Shown: positions 1 to 6,822, counted from the first letter of the stretch. The stretch: DNA of 8,765 bases from Candidatus Falkowiibacteriota bacterium (GCA_014728685.1 WJLG01000069.1:1-8765); one strand, 5' to 3'. Made by a program: numbers and translations. Notes: a model not told the origin generated them from the letters alone.

Positions 1-17
1 ACTTTAAAACCTAAAAG

Positions 18-24
18 AAAGGAG
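18..24 (+). promoter_or_regulatory. Strong Shine-Dalgarno site for the secreted CHAP protein
   Basis: AAAGGAG lies 6 bases before the ATG at 31, a near-ideal match and spacing to the 16S rRNA tail. It fixes the start of the first gene. It stands out because the other start codons in this window have no comparable site at a normal distance. Confidence 0.85.
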
Positions 25-30
25 CTTCAA

Positions 31-2421
31 ATGAAGCTGTTTCAAGTATCATGTGTTTTGTCTCTCTGGATCGTGGCTGTACAGGCTGGTCCTACTATAT
101 CTTCTCCGGCAAATGGAGCGGAATTCGTGAAAGGAAAGTCTGGTATAACTTTTTTATTTTCAGCAGTATCGACAGCCAGTTATGTAGAACTCTGGATAGA
201 TAATCACGAAGGATTTGGTTCGCCTGAAGTAGGCTATGACAATGGCGTGAGTCCGGATTATACCGGTTCAAACGGTATTGTTTCCGCTGGCGCATCTTTC
301 AATCTGACCAAGACTATGCAAAATGGGCTTCCCCAGAATCTGTACTATGCCAAAGCCAGATTGCTGGACGCAGATAAGAATGCGGTCGGAGGCTGGGGAA
401 CAACTATCAGCTTTTCCTTGCTTAGCTGGCGCAATGCCCCCGCTATTACATATCCAAGCGGTCAGGCTGAGTTCACCAAGGGTGATGGAAATATTGTTTT
501 TTCGATTTCCAATACCCAAGGAGCTGACAAATTGGAAGTTTGGATAGACAATCTTTCAGGATTTGGCTCGCCTGAGATCGGCTACGATAATGGCGCCGGC
601 TCTCCTTGGATCAGGGATGGCATTGGTCTGGCTAGTCAAGGCTTTACTCTTGAGAATTGGGAGCAGGAGCTTTTGGATCAGAATTTATATTATGCTAAGG
701 CCAGATTCTTGAGCCAGGGAAATATGCCGGTTTCTGACTGGGGTTCGGTAGCGGAATTCGTACTACTTGATCCTGTGCAAGATCCAACAGAATGTTATTT
801 TTTTGAAAGTTTCTCAAATATAAACTGTTCAGCTTCAGGTAAGACTGGTAGTATTTCATTTTCTTTTCACGATCAAGCAAGTTCTTGTGATTGGACCACC
901 AGTTCTGATATGAGTTGGATCCAGATCACCTCGGCAACCCAGGGAACAGGCAATGGCAGTATTTCTTATAGTATTTTGGAAAACACCTCTACGTCCCAAA
1001 GACAAGGTAAGATCACTCTTTCCACGTCGGATGAGACCAGAGAGATAGCGGTTACTCAGGAAGCAGCTGAACAGAGCAGTCCAGCAAACCTGGTTTTAAG
1101 TGCTAGTAGGCTTTACTATCAGAGTGATGGTACAGTTCAGACTATTACCCTGAGTAATTCCGGTGAAGAAGAGCTTTCTTGGGCGGTTAGCAATAATCCG
1201 GCCTGGACGCATATTGTTCCATCTTCGGGAACGGTTGCCGGCGGACAAAGCGCAACCATTAGTATTTCTTTGGACGCGCTCGAAGTGCAAGGCAGTCGGA
1301 CCCAATGTGTGACTTTCTCAAACCAGGTGAATTCTTCTGATAAAGAAGATCTTTGCCTGGAACAGGAAGGAATCTCGGAACCGCAGATAGTCAAAGCATT
1401 TGACTGTTTGTCTTCTTATTCGCAACCACTGTATAAGCAATATCCCGAGGGTAAGGAATGTCCCCATTATATGAATGTTGAAACAGGCATAGGTATCTAC
1501 GGAGATGCCGATACCTGGTTTCAACAAGCTGTTGACAAAGGATTCCCCACAGGTTTGTGTCCGGCTGTTTCTTCGATAATTGTTTTTGCCAAAGTTGCTG
1601 GAACAAATATGAGTCATGGACATGTTGGCTTAGTAAAGGCAATAAATGGCAATCTTTTGACGCTTAGGGACTGTAATTGGGGTTTGAAAAGAGTGGTTCG
1701 GGAACATGATATTGATGTCAGAAATTATCAGATCTCCGGGTATATATACTGCGGTTACACTATCCCCAGTTGCGGGAGTGGTGATCCGATAGCTACAACA
1801 CCGGCTTTTTCAGCAGATTCATTTATGGTCGCTTCTGTAGTTAAGGAAGATACTTCCGCCTATCAGGTTTTCAGAGCTGAAACTTGTGATACATTCGTTA
1901 GTGGTGATTCGGTTTATTTTTTTAGTAAGCTGGTCAACGCTAAGGGCGTTGTCTCGATCAGCTATGACATTACTAAAAGCGGCGAAGATTTTCATTTCTA
2001 CGGCGAGGATCATAATACCGAAGGTGAGCTTTTGCCTTATTTTTATCCTTCGTATGCTTACAACTTTAGTTTGCCGGGTGTTTACAATTGTAAATTCACG
2101 GCCGAGAACAGAGGAGGTAAATATGAATATTTAAAAAACTTCGTGGTATTGGATAAGGCTACAGCAGTAGCGCGTACCCGCGGTAAATTGTTTGCTCCGA
2201 CTTTTTGTGTTCGAACCGGCAGGATAGCATTCAGTTTGGCTAAAAGTGAACATATTCAAGCCAAGCTAATGAATTGCCAAGGCCGCATATTGGCTGATAA
2301 AAGCGGCAATTTTTCCAAGGGCAGACATGAGTTTTCCGTAGGAAAATTACCAGCCGGCGTGTACCTGTTATATTTCAGGTCAGCCGAACTGGAAAAGAAG
2401 GTTAAATTCAGTCTGTTTTGA
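31..2421 (+). CDS. Secreted multidomain CHAP-type hydrolase with BACON-like domains and T9SS-like C-terminal domain
   Basis: A 796-residue exported protein. Residues 1-20 form a signal peptide with probable cleavage after VQA. Two homologous beta-rich repeats follow (about 23-131 and 139-249), sharing WIDN, GFGSPE and GYDNG about 116 residues apart; I do not recognise this repeat family. Two BACON-like domains follow (about 255-345, with SWI and a closing VTQ, and about 352-445). Residues ~453-570 resemble a CHAP cysteine peptidase/amidase domain: candidate catalytic Cys477 (ECPHY), His531 (GHVGLV) and Asn549 or Asp547 (DCNWG). A beta-rich region leads to a C-terminal ~70 residues shaped like a T9SS type A sorting domain (AGVYLLYF, ending KKVKFSLF). 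CHAP enzymes usually cut peptidoglycan peptides; the adhesive modules suggest surface or glycan binding, which is inference. The gene stands alone, between its own Shine-Dalgarno site and a terminator. The CHAP call is motif-based and the substrate is unknown. Confidence 0.85.
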   Translation: MKLFQVSCVLSLWIVAVQAGPTISSPANGAEFVKGKSGITFLFSAVSTASYVELWIDNHEGFGSPEVGYDNGVSPDYTGSNGIVSAGASFNLTKTMQNGLPQNLYYAKARLLDADKNAVGGWGTTISFSLLSWRNAPAITYPSGQAEFTKGDGNIVFSISNTQGADKLEVWIDNLSGFGSPEIGYDNGAGSPWIRDGIGLASQGFTLENWEQELLDQNLYYAKARFLSQGNMPVSDWGSVAEFVLLDPVQDPTECYFFESFSNINCSASGKTGSISFSFHDQASSCDWTTSSDMSWIQITSATQGTGNGSISYSILENTSTSQRQGKITLSTSDETREIAVTQEAAEQSSPANLVLSASRLYYQSDGTVQTITLSNSGEEELSWAVSNNPAWTHIVPSSGTVAGGQSATISISLDALEVQGSRTQCVTFSNQVNSSDKEDLCLEQEGISEPQIVKAFDCLSSYSQPLYKQYPEGKECPHYMNVETGIGIYGDADTWFQQAVDKGFPTGLCPAVSSIIVFAKVAGTNMSHGHVGLVKAINGNLLTLRDCNWGLKRVVREHDIDVRNYQISGYIYCGYTIPSCGSGDPIATTPAFSADSFMVASVVKEDTSAYQVFRAETCDTFVSGDSVYFFSKLVNAKGVVSISYDITKSGEDFHFYGEDHNTEGELLPYFYPSYAYNFSLPGVYNCKFTAENRGGKYEYLKNFVVLDKATAVARTRGKLFAPTFCVRTGRIAFSLAKSEHIQAKLMNCQGRILADKSGNFSKGRHEFSVGKLPAGVYLLYFRSAELEKKVKFSLF

Positions 2422-2427
2422 TCTTTT

Positions 2428-2462
2428 AAGCTTGAGTTCCCATGTGGTTCTCAAGCTTTTTT
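2428..2462 (+). terminator. Intrinsic terminator after the secreted CHAP gene
   Basis: A perfect 9-bp stem, AAGCTTGAG (2428-2436) with CTCAAGCTT (2450-2458), encloses a 13-base loop. A run of six T (2457-2462) follows. It begins 6 bases after the stop codon and separates this gene from leuS. Confidence 0.85.
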
Positions 2463-2465
2463 AAT

Positions 2466-2494
2466 TTGCAAAAATAGGTTTTTTTAGTTATTAT
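2466..2494 (+). promoter_or_regulatory. Candidate sigma70-type promoter for leuS
   Basis: TTGCAA (2466-2471) and TATTAT (2489-2494) are separated by 17 bases, matching the -35 and -10 consensus at 4/6 and 5/6 positions. The site lies just after the terminator of the previous gene and about 50 bases before leuS. An imperfect inverted repeat, GTTAT (2487-2491) with ATAAC (2502-2506), overlaps the -10 element and could be an operator or chance in AT-rich DNA. No experimental support exists here. Confidence 0.45.
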
Positions 2495-2546
2495 ATAAGT
2501 GATAACAAGGGGATGATATCGCCTAATTTTTAATATTTTGTATGAT

Positions 2547-5063
2547 ATGGATAAATATGACCATAAGCGTATAGATTCCAAGTGGCAAGAGATCTGGTCG
2601 TCCAAGGGTCTGTATCAAACCAAAGATGAAAAGGATAAGCCGAAGTATTATGTTTTGGATATGTTTCCTTATCCTTCCGGAGCCGGGCTTCATGTCGGTC
2701 ACCCGAAAGGCTTCATAGCCACCGATATTTTGGCGCGCTTAAAGATGCTCCAAGGTTTTAATGTGCTTCATCCCATGGGCTGGGATGCTTTTGGACTGCC
2801 GGCCGAGAATTATGCCCTGAAAAACAAACTTCATCCAAAAGAGTCCACTGATAAAAATATTGCTACCTTCAAAAGCCAATTGAAAAAGATCGGCTTTACT
2901 TATGATTGGGAAAGGGAGATAAATACCACTGATCCTGAATATTACAAATGGACACAATGGACTTTTTTGAAAATGTATGAAAAAGGCTTGGCCTATGAAT
3001 CGCACGAGCCGATAAACTGGTGTCCAAGCTGTAAGACCGGTTTGGCGCAGGAAGACCTAGAAGACGGCAAGTGTGAGCGTTGCGGTTCGGAGATCGAGCG
3101 CAAGCCGATGAGGCAATGGGTGCTTAGGATAACCGAGTATGCGGATAGGCTTCTGAATGACCTTGATAAATTAGAAGGCTGGGAGGACTCTATCAAAGAG
3201 ATGCAGAGAAATTGGATCGGACGCAGCGAGGGAGCGGAAGTTTCTTTTAAGATAAAAAAGCAAAAAGCAAAAAGCAAAAATGAAAATTGTCATTCTGAAG
3301 GAGCACAAGCGACTGAAGAATCTAATGCATCCATTTCCAGTCAGACGAGTGATCAAGCTTCGGGAGAGCTAAAAGTATTCACTACTCGACCGGATACTTT
3401 GTTCGGCTGTACTTATTGCGTGGTCGCGCCCGAGAATCAAACAATCTTGAATCTTGAATCTTCAATTTCGAATTGGAATGAAATTAATGATTATATTAAA
3501 AAGACTAAGAAGAAATCAGACCTGGAAAGAACCGACCTGAACAAAGATAAAAGCGGAGTTAGGATAGAAGGTATTATGGCGGTCAACCCGGCCGATGGGG
3601 AAGAAGTGCCGATCTTTGTGGCCGATTATGTACTTCCGAATTATGGCACTGGAGCGATCATGGCTGTGCCGGCACATGATGAGCGGGATTTTGAATTTGC
3701 CACTAAAAGAAATGAAGAATTGAGAAATAAGAATGAAGAATTGATTGGTATAAGATGTGTTGTTTCTCCAAAGGATAATAGAGAACACCTTAGGTTAGTT
3801 GGTAACACTCCGGAAGAGGATTCTCAAAAAATATTGGAGGAAATACATAGAGGTGAAAGGTGTTATTTTTGGAAAGGTGAAAATATCAACTCGGATTTTT
3901 TAAATGGCTTGGAAACCGACGAGGCTAAGAAGAAAATGATCGAGTGGCTGGAAGAAAAAGGCGTTGGCAAAGGCAAGGTTAATTACAAGCTTAATGATTG
4001 GGTGTTTTCCAGACAAAGATATTGGGGCGAGCCGATCCCGATAGTGCATTGTCCGGTTTGCAGCACTGTTGCCGTGCCTGAGGATCAATTGCCGATCGAG
4101 TTACCGCAAGTAGAGAATTATGAGCCGACCGGCACCGGCGAATCGCCTTTGGCCGGCATAGATGAATGGGTCAATACCACCTGTCCCAAGTGTTCAGGAC
4201 CGGCCAAGCGCGAGACCAATACCATGCCGCAATGGGCGGGATCAAGCTGGTATTATTTGCGCTATATCGATCCGAAGAACGATAAAGCCTTGGTAGATAA
4301 AGACAAAGAGGCTTATTGGTCGCCGGTTGACTTTTATGTTGGTGGCGCCGAGCATGCCACCAGGCATCTTATCTATGCTCGTTTCTGGCATAAATTTTTG
4401 TATGATATCGGAGTTGTGAACTATGAAGAGCCTTTCACAAATCTGCAGCATGTTGGATTGATAATGGCTGAGGATGGACGCAAGATGAGCAAGCGCTGGG
4501 GCAATGTCATCAATCCGGATGATATAGTGGAAAAATACGGAGCTGATGCCTTGCGCGTTTATGAGATGTTCATGGGGCCGTTTGGCCAATCAGTGAGCTG
4601 GAGCACTAATGGCCTGGAAGGCGCCAGGAGATTTTTGGATAGAGTTTGGAATTTATCCGATAAGATATACGAGAAAATGGAAGAAACCGAAAGGGAGCTT
4701 CATAAGACGATCAAGAAAGTTGGCGAGGATATTGCCGAATTCAAATTCAATACCGCGATCAGCCAAATGATGATCTTTGTTAATAAGGCCGTTGATCTTG
4801 GTGTTGATAAGGATATTTTTGAGAAATTCTTGATAGTTCTTGCTCCTTTTGCTCCGCATATAGCCGAAGAATTGTGGGAGAAAACAGGTCATAAGGACAG
4901 TATCTTTAAAGAAGAATGGCCTAAATTTGATCCGGAAATGATCAAGGAAGAGGAGATCGATCTGGTCGTGCAAGTGAACGGAAAGCTTAGGGATACTATC
5001 AAAGTGCCGGCTGATATTTCCGAGGAAGAAGCAAAGAAAATAGCCCTGGCAAGTAAAAGATAG
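2547..5063 (+). CDS. leuS: Leucyl-tRNA synthetase (LeuRS), open frame ends early by frameshift
   Basis: Class I synthetase that charges tRNA-Leu with leucine in the cytoplasm. Numbering is from ATG 2547: HVGH signature 49-52; zinc-type cysteines 159/162 and 176/179 (CPSC, CERC); CP1 editing domain with TTRPDT (from 279) and HDERD (377-381); second cysteine set 502/505 and 546/549; KMSKR 646-650; anticodon-binding and C-terminal region. ATG 2547 (MDKYDHK) is preferred to the in-frame TTG at 2538 because CPR homologues begin this way; neither has a Shine-Dalgarno site. The frame gives 838 residues and stops at TAG 5061, but the conserved C-terminus continues in another frame to 5140. Residues ~236-273 are a repeat-derived insertion at the beginning of the editing domain, and KNEEL-type repeat residues follow HDERD. 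The identity is certain; whether the C-terminus is truly broken is not. Confidence 0.97.
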   Translation: MDKYDHKRIDSKWQEIWSSKGLYQTKDEKDKPKYYVLDMFPYPSGAGLHVGHPKGFIATDILARLKMLQGFNVLHPMGWDAFGLPAENYALKNKLHPKESTDKNIATFKSQLKKIGFTYDWEREINTTDPEYYKWTQWTFLKMYEKGLAYESHEPINWCPSCKTGLAQEDLEDGKCERCGSEIERKPMRQWVLRITEYADRLLNDLDKLEGWEDSIKEMQRNWIGRSEGAEVSFKIKKQKAKSKNENCHSEGAQATEESNASISSQTSDQASGELKVFTTRPDTLFGCTYCVVAPENQTILNLESSISNWNEINDYIKKTKKKSDLERTDLNKDKSGVRIEGIMAVNPADGEEVPIFVADYVLPNYGTGAIMAVPAHDERDFEFATKRNEELRNKNEELIGIRCVVSPKDNREHLRLVGNTPEEDSQKILEEIHRGERCYFWKGENINSDFLNGLETDEAKKKMIEWLEEKGVGKGKVNYKLNDWVFSRQRYWGEPIPIVHCPVCSTVAVPEDQLPIELPQVENYEPTGTGESPLAGIDEWVNTTCPKCSGPAKRETNTMPQWAGSSWYYLRYIDPKNDKALVDKDKEAYWSPVDFYVGGAEHATRHLIYARFWHKFLYDIGVVNYEEPFTNLQHVGLIMAEDGRKMSKRWGNVINPDDIVEKYGADALRVYEMFMGPFGQSVSWSTNGLEGARRFLDRVWNLSDKIYEKMEETERELHKTIKKVGEDIAEFKFNTAISQMMIFVNKAVDLGVDKDIFEKFLIVLAPFAPHIAEELWEKTGHKDSIFKEEWPKFDPEMIKEEEIDLVVQVNGKLRDTIKVPADISEEEAKKIALASKR
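3252..3365 (+). repeat. In-frame repeat insertion in the leuS editing domain
   Basis: Between EVSF and LKVFTTRPDT, where LeuRS proteins normally have only a short loop, lie about 38 extra codons. The first part is a 7-bp unit AAAAAGC repeated three times (about 3256-3277), read in three frames as KKQKAKSK. The next part, 3287-3323, is a GTCATTCTGAAG...GAAGAATCT element with a direct CTGAAG repeat, the same family as the palindromic elements at 7821-8025, translated as CHSEGAQATEESN. The rest, to 3365, is low in complexity (Ser, Gln, Ala). The reading frame is kept throughout. Confidence 0.75.
3443..3464 (+). repeat. Short AATCTTG tandem repeat within leuS
   Basis: Three 7-bp units, AATCTTG, AATCTTG and AATCTTC (about 3443-3464), lie in the editing domain just after VVAPEN and encode part of ILNLESS. 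Tandem words of this sort are common in the spacers of repeat-rich CPR genomes. The protein length here is close to normal, so the repeat may have replaced native codons rather than lengthened the loop. Confidence 0.45.
3706..3748 (+). repeat. GAATGAAGAATT-type repeat within leuS
   Basis: Two degenerate copies of an AAGAATGAAGAATTG word encode RNEELRNKNEELIG immediately after the HDERDFEFA motif of the editing domain. The 15-base word TAAGAATGAAGAATT (3728-3742) occurs again exactly in rsmA at 7562-7576, in the same reading frame (KNEEL). Confidence 0.55.
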
Positions 5064-5140
5064 AAAAATGGCTTGAGGGTAAAGAAGTTGTCAAAGAGAT
5101 CTTCGTACCCGGTAAATTGGTAAATATCGTTGTTAAGTGA
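5057..5140 (+). other. leuS: Out-of-frame C-terminal tail of leuS (frameshift remnant)
   Basis: Read in the frame beginning at 5057, this stretch encodes KIEKWLEGKEVVKEIFVPGK and continues with LVNIVVK to a TGA at 5138-5140, the classical LeuRS C-terminus. The main frame reads ALASKR and stops at 5061-5063. Adding one A to the AAAA run at 5055-5058 would join the two as SKKIEKWLEG. The tail is conserved and free of stops, so the loss is either very recent, a sequencing or assembly error, or bypassed by frameshifting. There is no clear slippery heptamer, which makes a programmed event less likely. Confidence 0.85.
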
Positions 5141-5170
5141 TCCATTGCTTCATTGCTTAATTGCTTGTTT
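5138..5170 (+). repeat. Left low-complexity repeat flanking the four-helix-bundle gene
   Basis: Starting exactly at the restored leuS stop, a CATTGCTT/AATTGCTT word is repeated (CCATTGCTTCATTGCTTAATTGCTT). Its reverse complement contains GAAGCAATGGATC, which nearly matches GAAGCAATGATCC in the right-hand repeat at 5554-5594. The two therefore lie in inverted orientation around the gene between them. Confidence 0.65.
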
Positions 5171-5174
5171 ATAT

Positions 5175-5555
5175 ATGAAGGAGGGTAAATTTTTAACATT
5201 GAACGATATAAGCAGTTATAAGTATTCATTTGTATTATCAAATTATGTTTGGATGATAGTATCTAAATGGGATTATTTTGCTAAAAATTCGGTTGGGGGT
5301 CAATTCGTTAGATCTGTCGACTCAATATCTGCAAATATCGCTGAAGGTTTCGGAAGGTATGGTAAAAAAGATAAGATTAAATTTTATAGATATTCCCAAG
5401 CGTCTATCAAGGAATCTTTAGACTGGAATGAAAAGGCAAAAGCCAGAGGTCTGATAAGCACTAAAGATTATGACCATATTTACGACAAATTAATTGAATT
5501 AACTAAAGATATTAATTGTTTGATCGGTTTTACTAATAAAAAGTTAAAATTTTAG
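5175..5555 (+). CDS. Four-helix-bundle protein (S23/23S rRNA intervening-sequence protein family)
   Basis: A small, mostly helical protein of 126 residues. The central motif SVDSISANIAEGFGRY, followed by KKDKIKFYRYSQ and SLDWNEKA, is typical of the S23-like four-helix-bundle family first seen as reading frames within 23S rRNA intervening sequences. Its biochemical role is unknown; the related Avd proteins of diversity-generating retroelements form pentameric nucleic-acid-binding barrels. ATG 5175 is the best start codon, but a strong AAGGAGG lies just inside it (5178-5184), so translation may really begin at TTG 5199 (118 residues, spacing 14). An in-frame TTG at 5130 would overlap leuS and is unlikely. 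The gene sits 34 bases after the restored leuS stop, flanked by inverted low-complexity repeats, and looks like an insertion between leuS and the permease gene. Confidence 0.88.
   Translation: MKEGKFLTLNDISSYKYSFVLSNYVWMIVSKWDYFAKNSVGGQFVRSVDSISANIAEGFGRYGKKDKIKFYRYSQASIKESLDWNEKAKARGLISTKDYDHIYDKLIELTKDINCLIGFTNKKLKF
5178..5184 (+). promoter_or_regulatory. Shine-Dalgarno-like AAGGAGG just inside the four-helix-bundle frame
   Basis: AAGGAGG is a perfect anti-16S match, but it begins at the second codon after ATG 5175. It would better serve a start downstream, the in-frame TTG at 5199, although a 14-base spacing is long. It leaves the start of this gene open. Confidence 0.4.
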
Positions 5556-5594
5556 CAGTGAAACAGTGAAGCAATGATCCAGTGAATCAATGAA
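5554..5594 (+). repeat. Right low-complexity repeat flanking the four-helix-bundle gene
   Basis: Degenerate words CAGTGAA, CAGTGAA, GCAATGA, CAGTGAA and TCAATGA follow one another directly from the stop codon of the four-helix-bundle gene into the permease start. The ATG of the permease (5590) lies within the final unit. GAAGCAATGATCC is nearly the reverse complement of part of the left repeat. Confidence 0.65.
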
Positions 5595-6822
5595 AAAATA
5601 CTTCGACGGCCATGTTTCGGCCGGTTTTATGTCCATTTACACTTCAAGAACGATCGCCAGGATATCAATGGCCATGATGGGTCTTTTTTTACCCATCTTT
5701 TTGTATCAGCTTTTTGATAAGAATATTAAGGTCGTGATGATCTATTATATTATTGATAGGATGATCTATATTCTTCTTCTGCCCTTGGGGGCTAAATATG
5801 CCCTAAACAAGTCCGGGATCAAACCCGCCATGATCTGGAGTACGGCCTGGATCATTATTTATTACCTGGTTTTTTATGTGGCCAATAAGTGGTTGCTTTT
5901 GGGAGATCTGCCTTACGGACTTTCATCAGGGCAAGTTGTCGGCACTTTTTTCTTTTTGTCCATCTTTTTGCTCAATATGCGCAGGCTTTTGTACTGGGTT
6001 CCTTTTCATACCGATTTGGCGAAATTCACAGATGCTAAGAACAGGGTTAGGCAATTATGCTTGCTTGAAGCCAGTATGATGTTTCTCAAGGCTATCATGC
6101 CGGTCGTGGCCGGATGGATCATCTTTACTTTTGATTACAATATCTTGTTCGTTTTTTCCATAATCATCTATTTTGCTTCCGCCATGCCTTTGATCGCTAT
6201 GCCTAAAACCGATGAGCGATTCAGCTGGGGATACTTTAAAACCATAAAAGAATTATTTTCAAAAAAGAGAAGGAAGATGGTTTTGGCGAATTTTGGAGAT
6301 GGCATAGAGTATATTATAAATATAGTTATTTGGCCGATCTTTATTTTCGAGCTTTTGAACGGAAATTATTTTCAGATCGGTTTCCTTTCCTCCGTGATCG
6401 TAGTCGCTTCTATAATGTTGCAGTTTCTTGTCGGCCGATTGGGAGATGGCGGCAAGCGGGATAAGATATTGCGAGCCGGTATTATGTTCTATTCGATCGG
6501 CTGGGTGGTCAAGATATTTATTCAGACCGCTTTTCAGATCTTTGTGGTTTCCACCTACCATAATCTGGCCAGGATCTTTACGCGCGCTCCTTTTGACGCT
6601 CTGTATTATGAAAAAGCGGCTGACGAAGGCCATTTTGTCGATGAATATACGGTTATCAGGGAGATGGCTCTGAATTTCGGATCAGCAGTTGCTTTCTTGT
6701 TGGTGATGCTTATTGCTCCATCTCTGGGCATGCAGTGGACCTTCATACTGGGAGCCATTGCTGCGCTGTTCATGAATTTCCTTATTTCCGATGGAAAAGA
6801 AAAGATCAAGAATGAAAATTGA
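5590..6822 (+). CDS. MFS-type membrane transporter, substrate unknown
   Basis: A 410-residue integral membrane protein with about 12 hydrophobic helices in two halves, split by a charged loop (about residues 205-232, KTDERF to SKKRRK). This is the Major Facilitator Superfamily architecture. VGRLGDGGKRDK (about 282-293) resembles the conserved loop 8-9 motif between the second-half helices. The run WVPFHTDLAKFTDAKNRVRQ is familiar from permeases of CPR genomes. No substrate can be named from sequence. ATG 5590 lies within a repeat and has no Shine-Dalgarno site; ATG 5629 (MSIYTSR) is an alternative but would trim the N-terminus just before the first helix. The last residues, EKIKNEN, fall in repeat-like AAGATCAAGAATGAAAATTG, so the native C-terminus may have been overwritten. 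Confidence 0.85.
   Translation: MKKYFDGHVSAGFMSIYTSRTIARISMAMMGLFLPIFLYQLFDKNIKVVMIYYIIDRMIYILLLPLGAKYALNKSGIKPAMIWSTAWIIIYYLVFYVANKWLLLGDLPYGLSSGQVVGTFFFLSIFLLNMRRLLYWVPFHTDLAKFTDAKNRVRQLCLLEASMMFLKAIMPVVAGWIIFTFDYNILFVFSIIIYFASAMPLIAMPKTDERFSWGYFKTIKELFSKKRRKMVLANFGDGIEYIINIVIWPIFIFELLNGNYFQIGFLSSVIVVASIMLQFLVGRLGDGGKRDKILRAGIMFYSIGWVVKIFIQTAFQIFVVSTYHNLARIFTRAPFDALYYEKAADEGHFVDEYTVIREMALNFGSAVAFLLVMLIAPSLGMQWTFILGAIAALFMNFLISDGKEKIKNEN

Noticed and set aside
2513..2533. Six-codon leader peptide upstream of leuS (MISPNF)
   Set aside because: It has no leucine codons, no proper Shine-Dalgarno spacing, and no attenuator hairpins or T-box features follow.
5055..5063. Programmed -1 frameshift in leuS
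   Set aside because: There is no canonical slippery heptamer (the context is T AAA AGA) and no clear downstream stimulator; a simple one-base deletion or error explains it better. Kept as a finding, but not as a recoding site.
5175..5555. Diversity-generating retroelement with an Avd-like protein
   Set aside because: The four-helix bundle resembles the Avd superfamily, but there is no reverse transcriptase and no template/variable repeat pair in the window.
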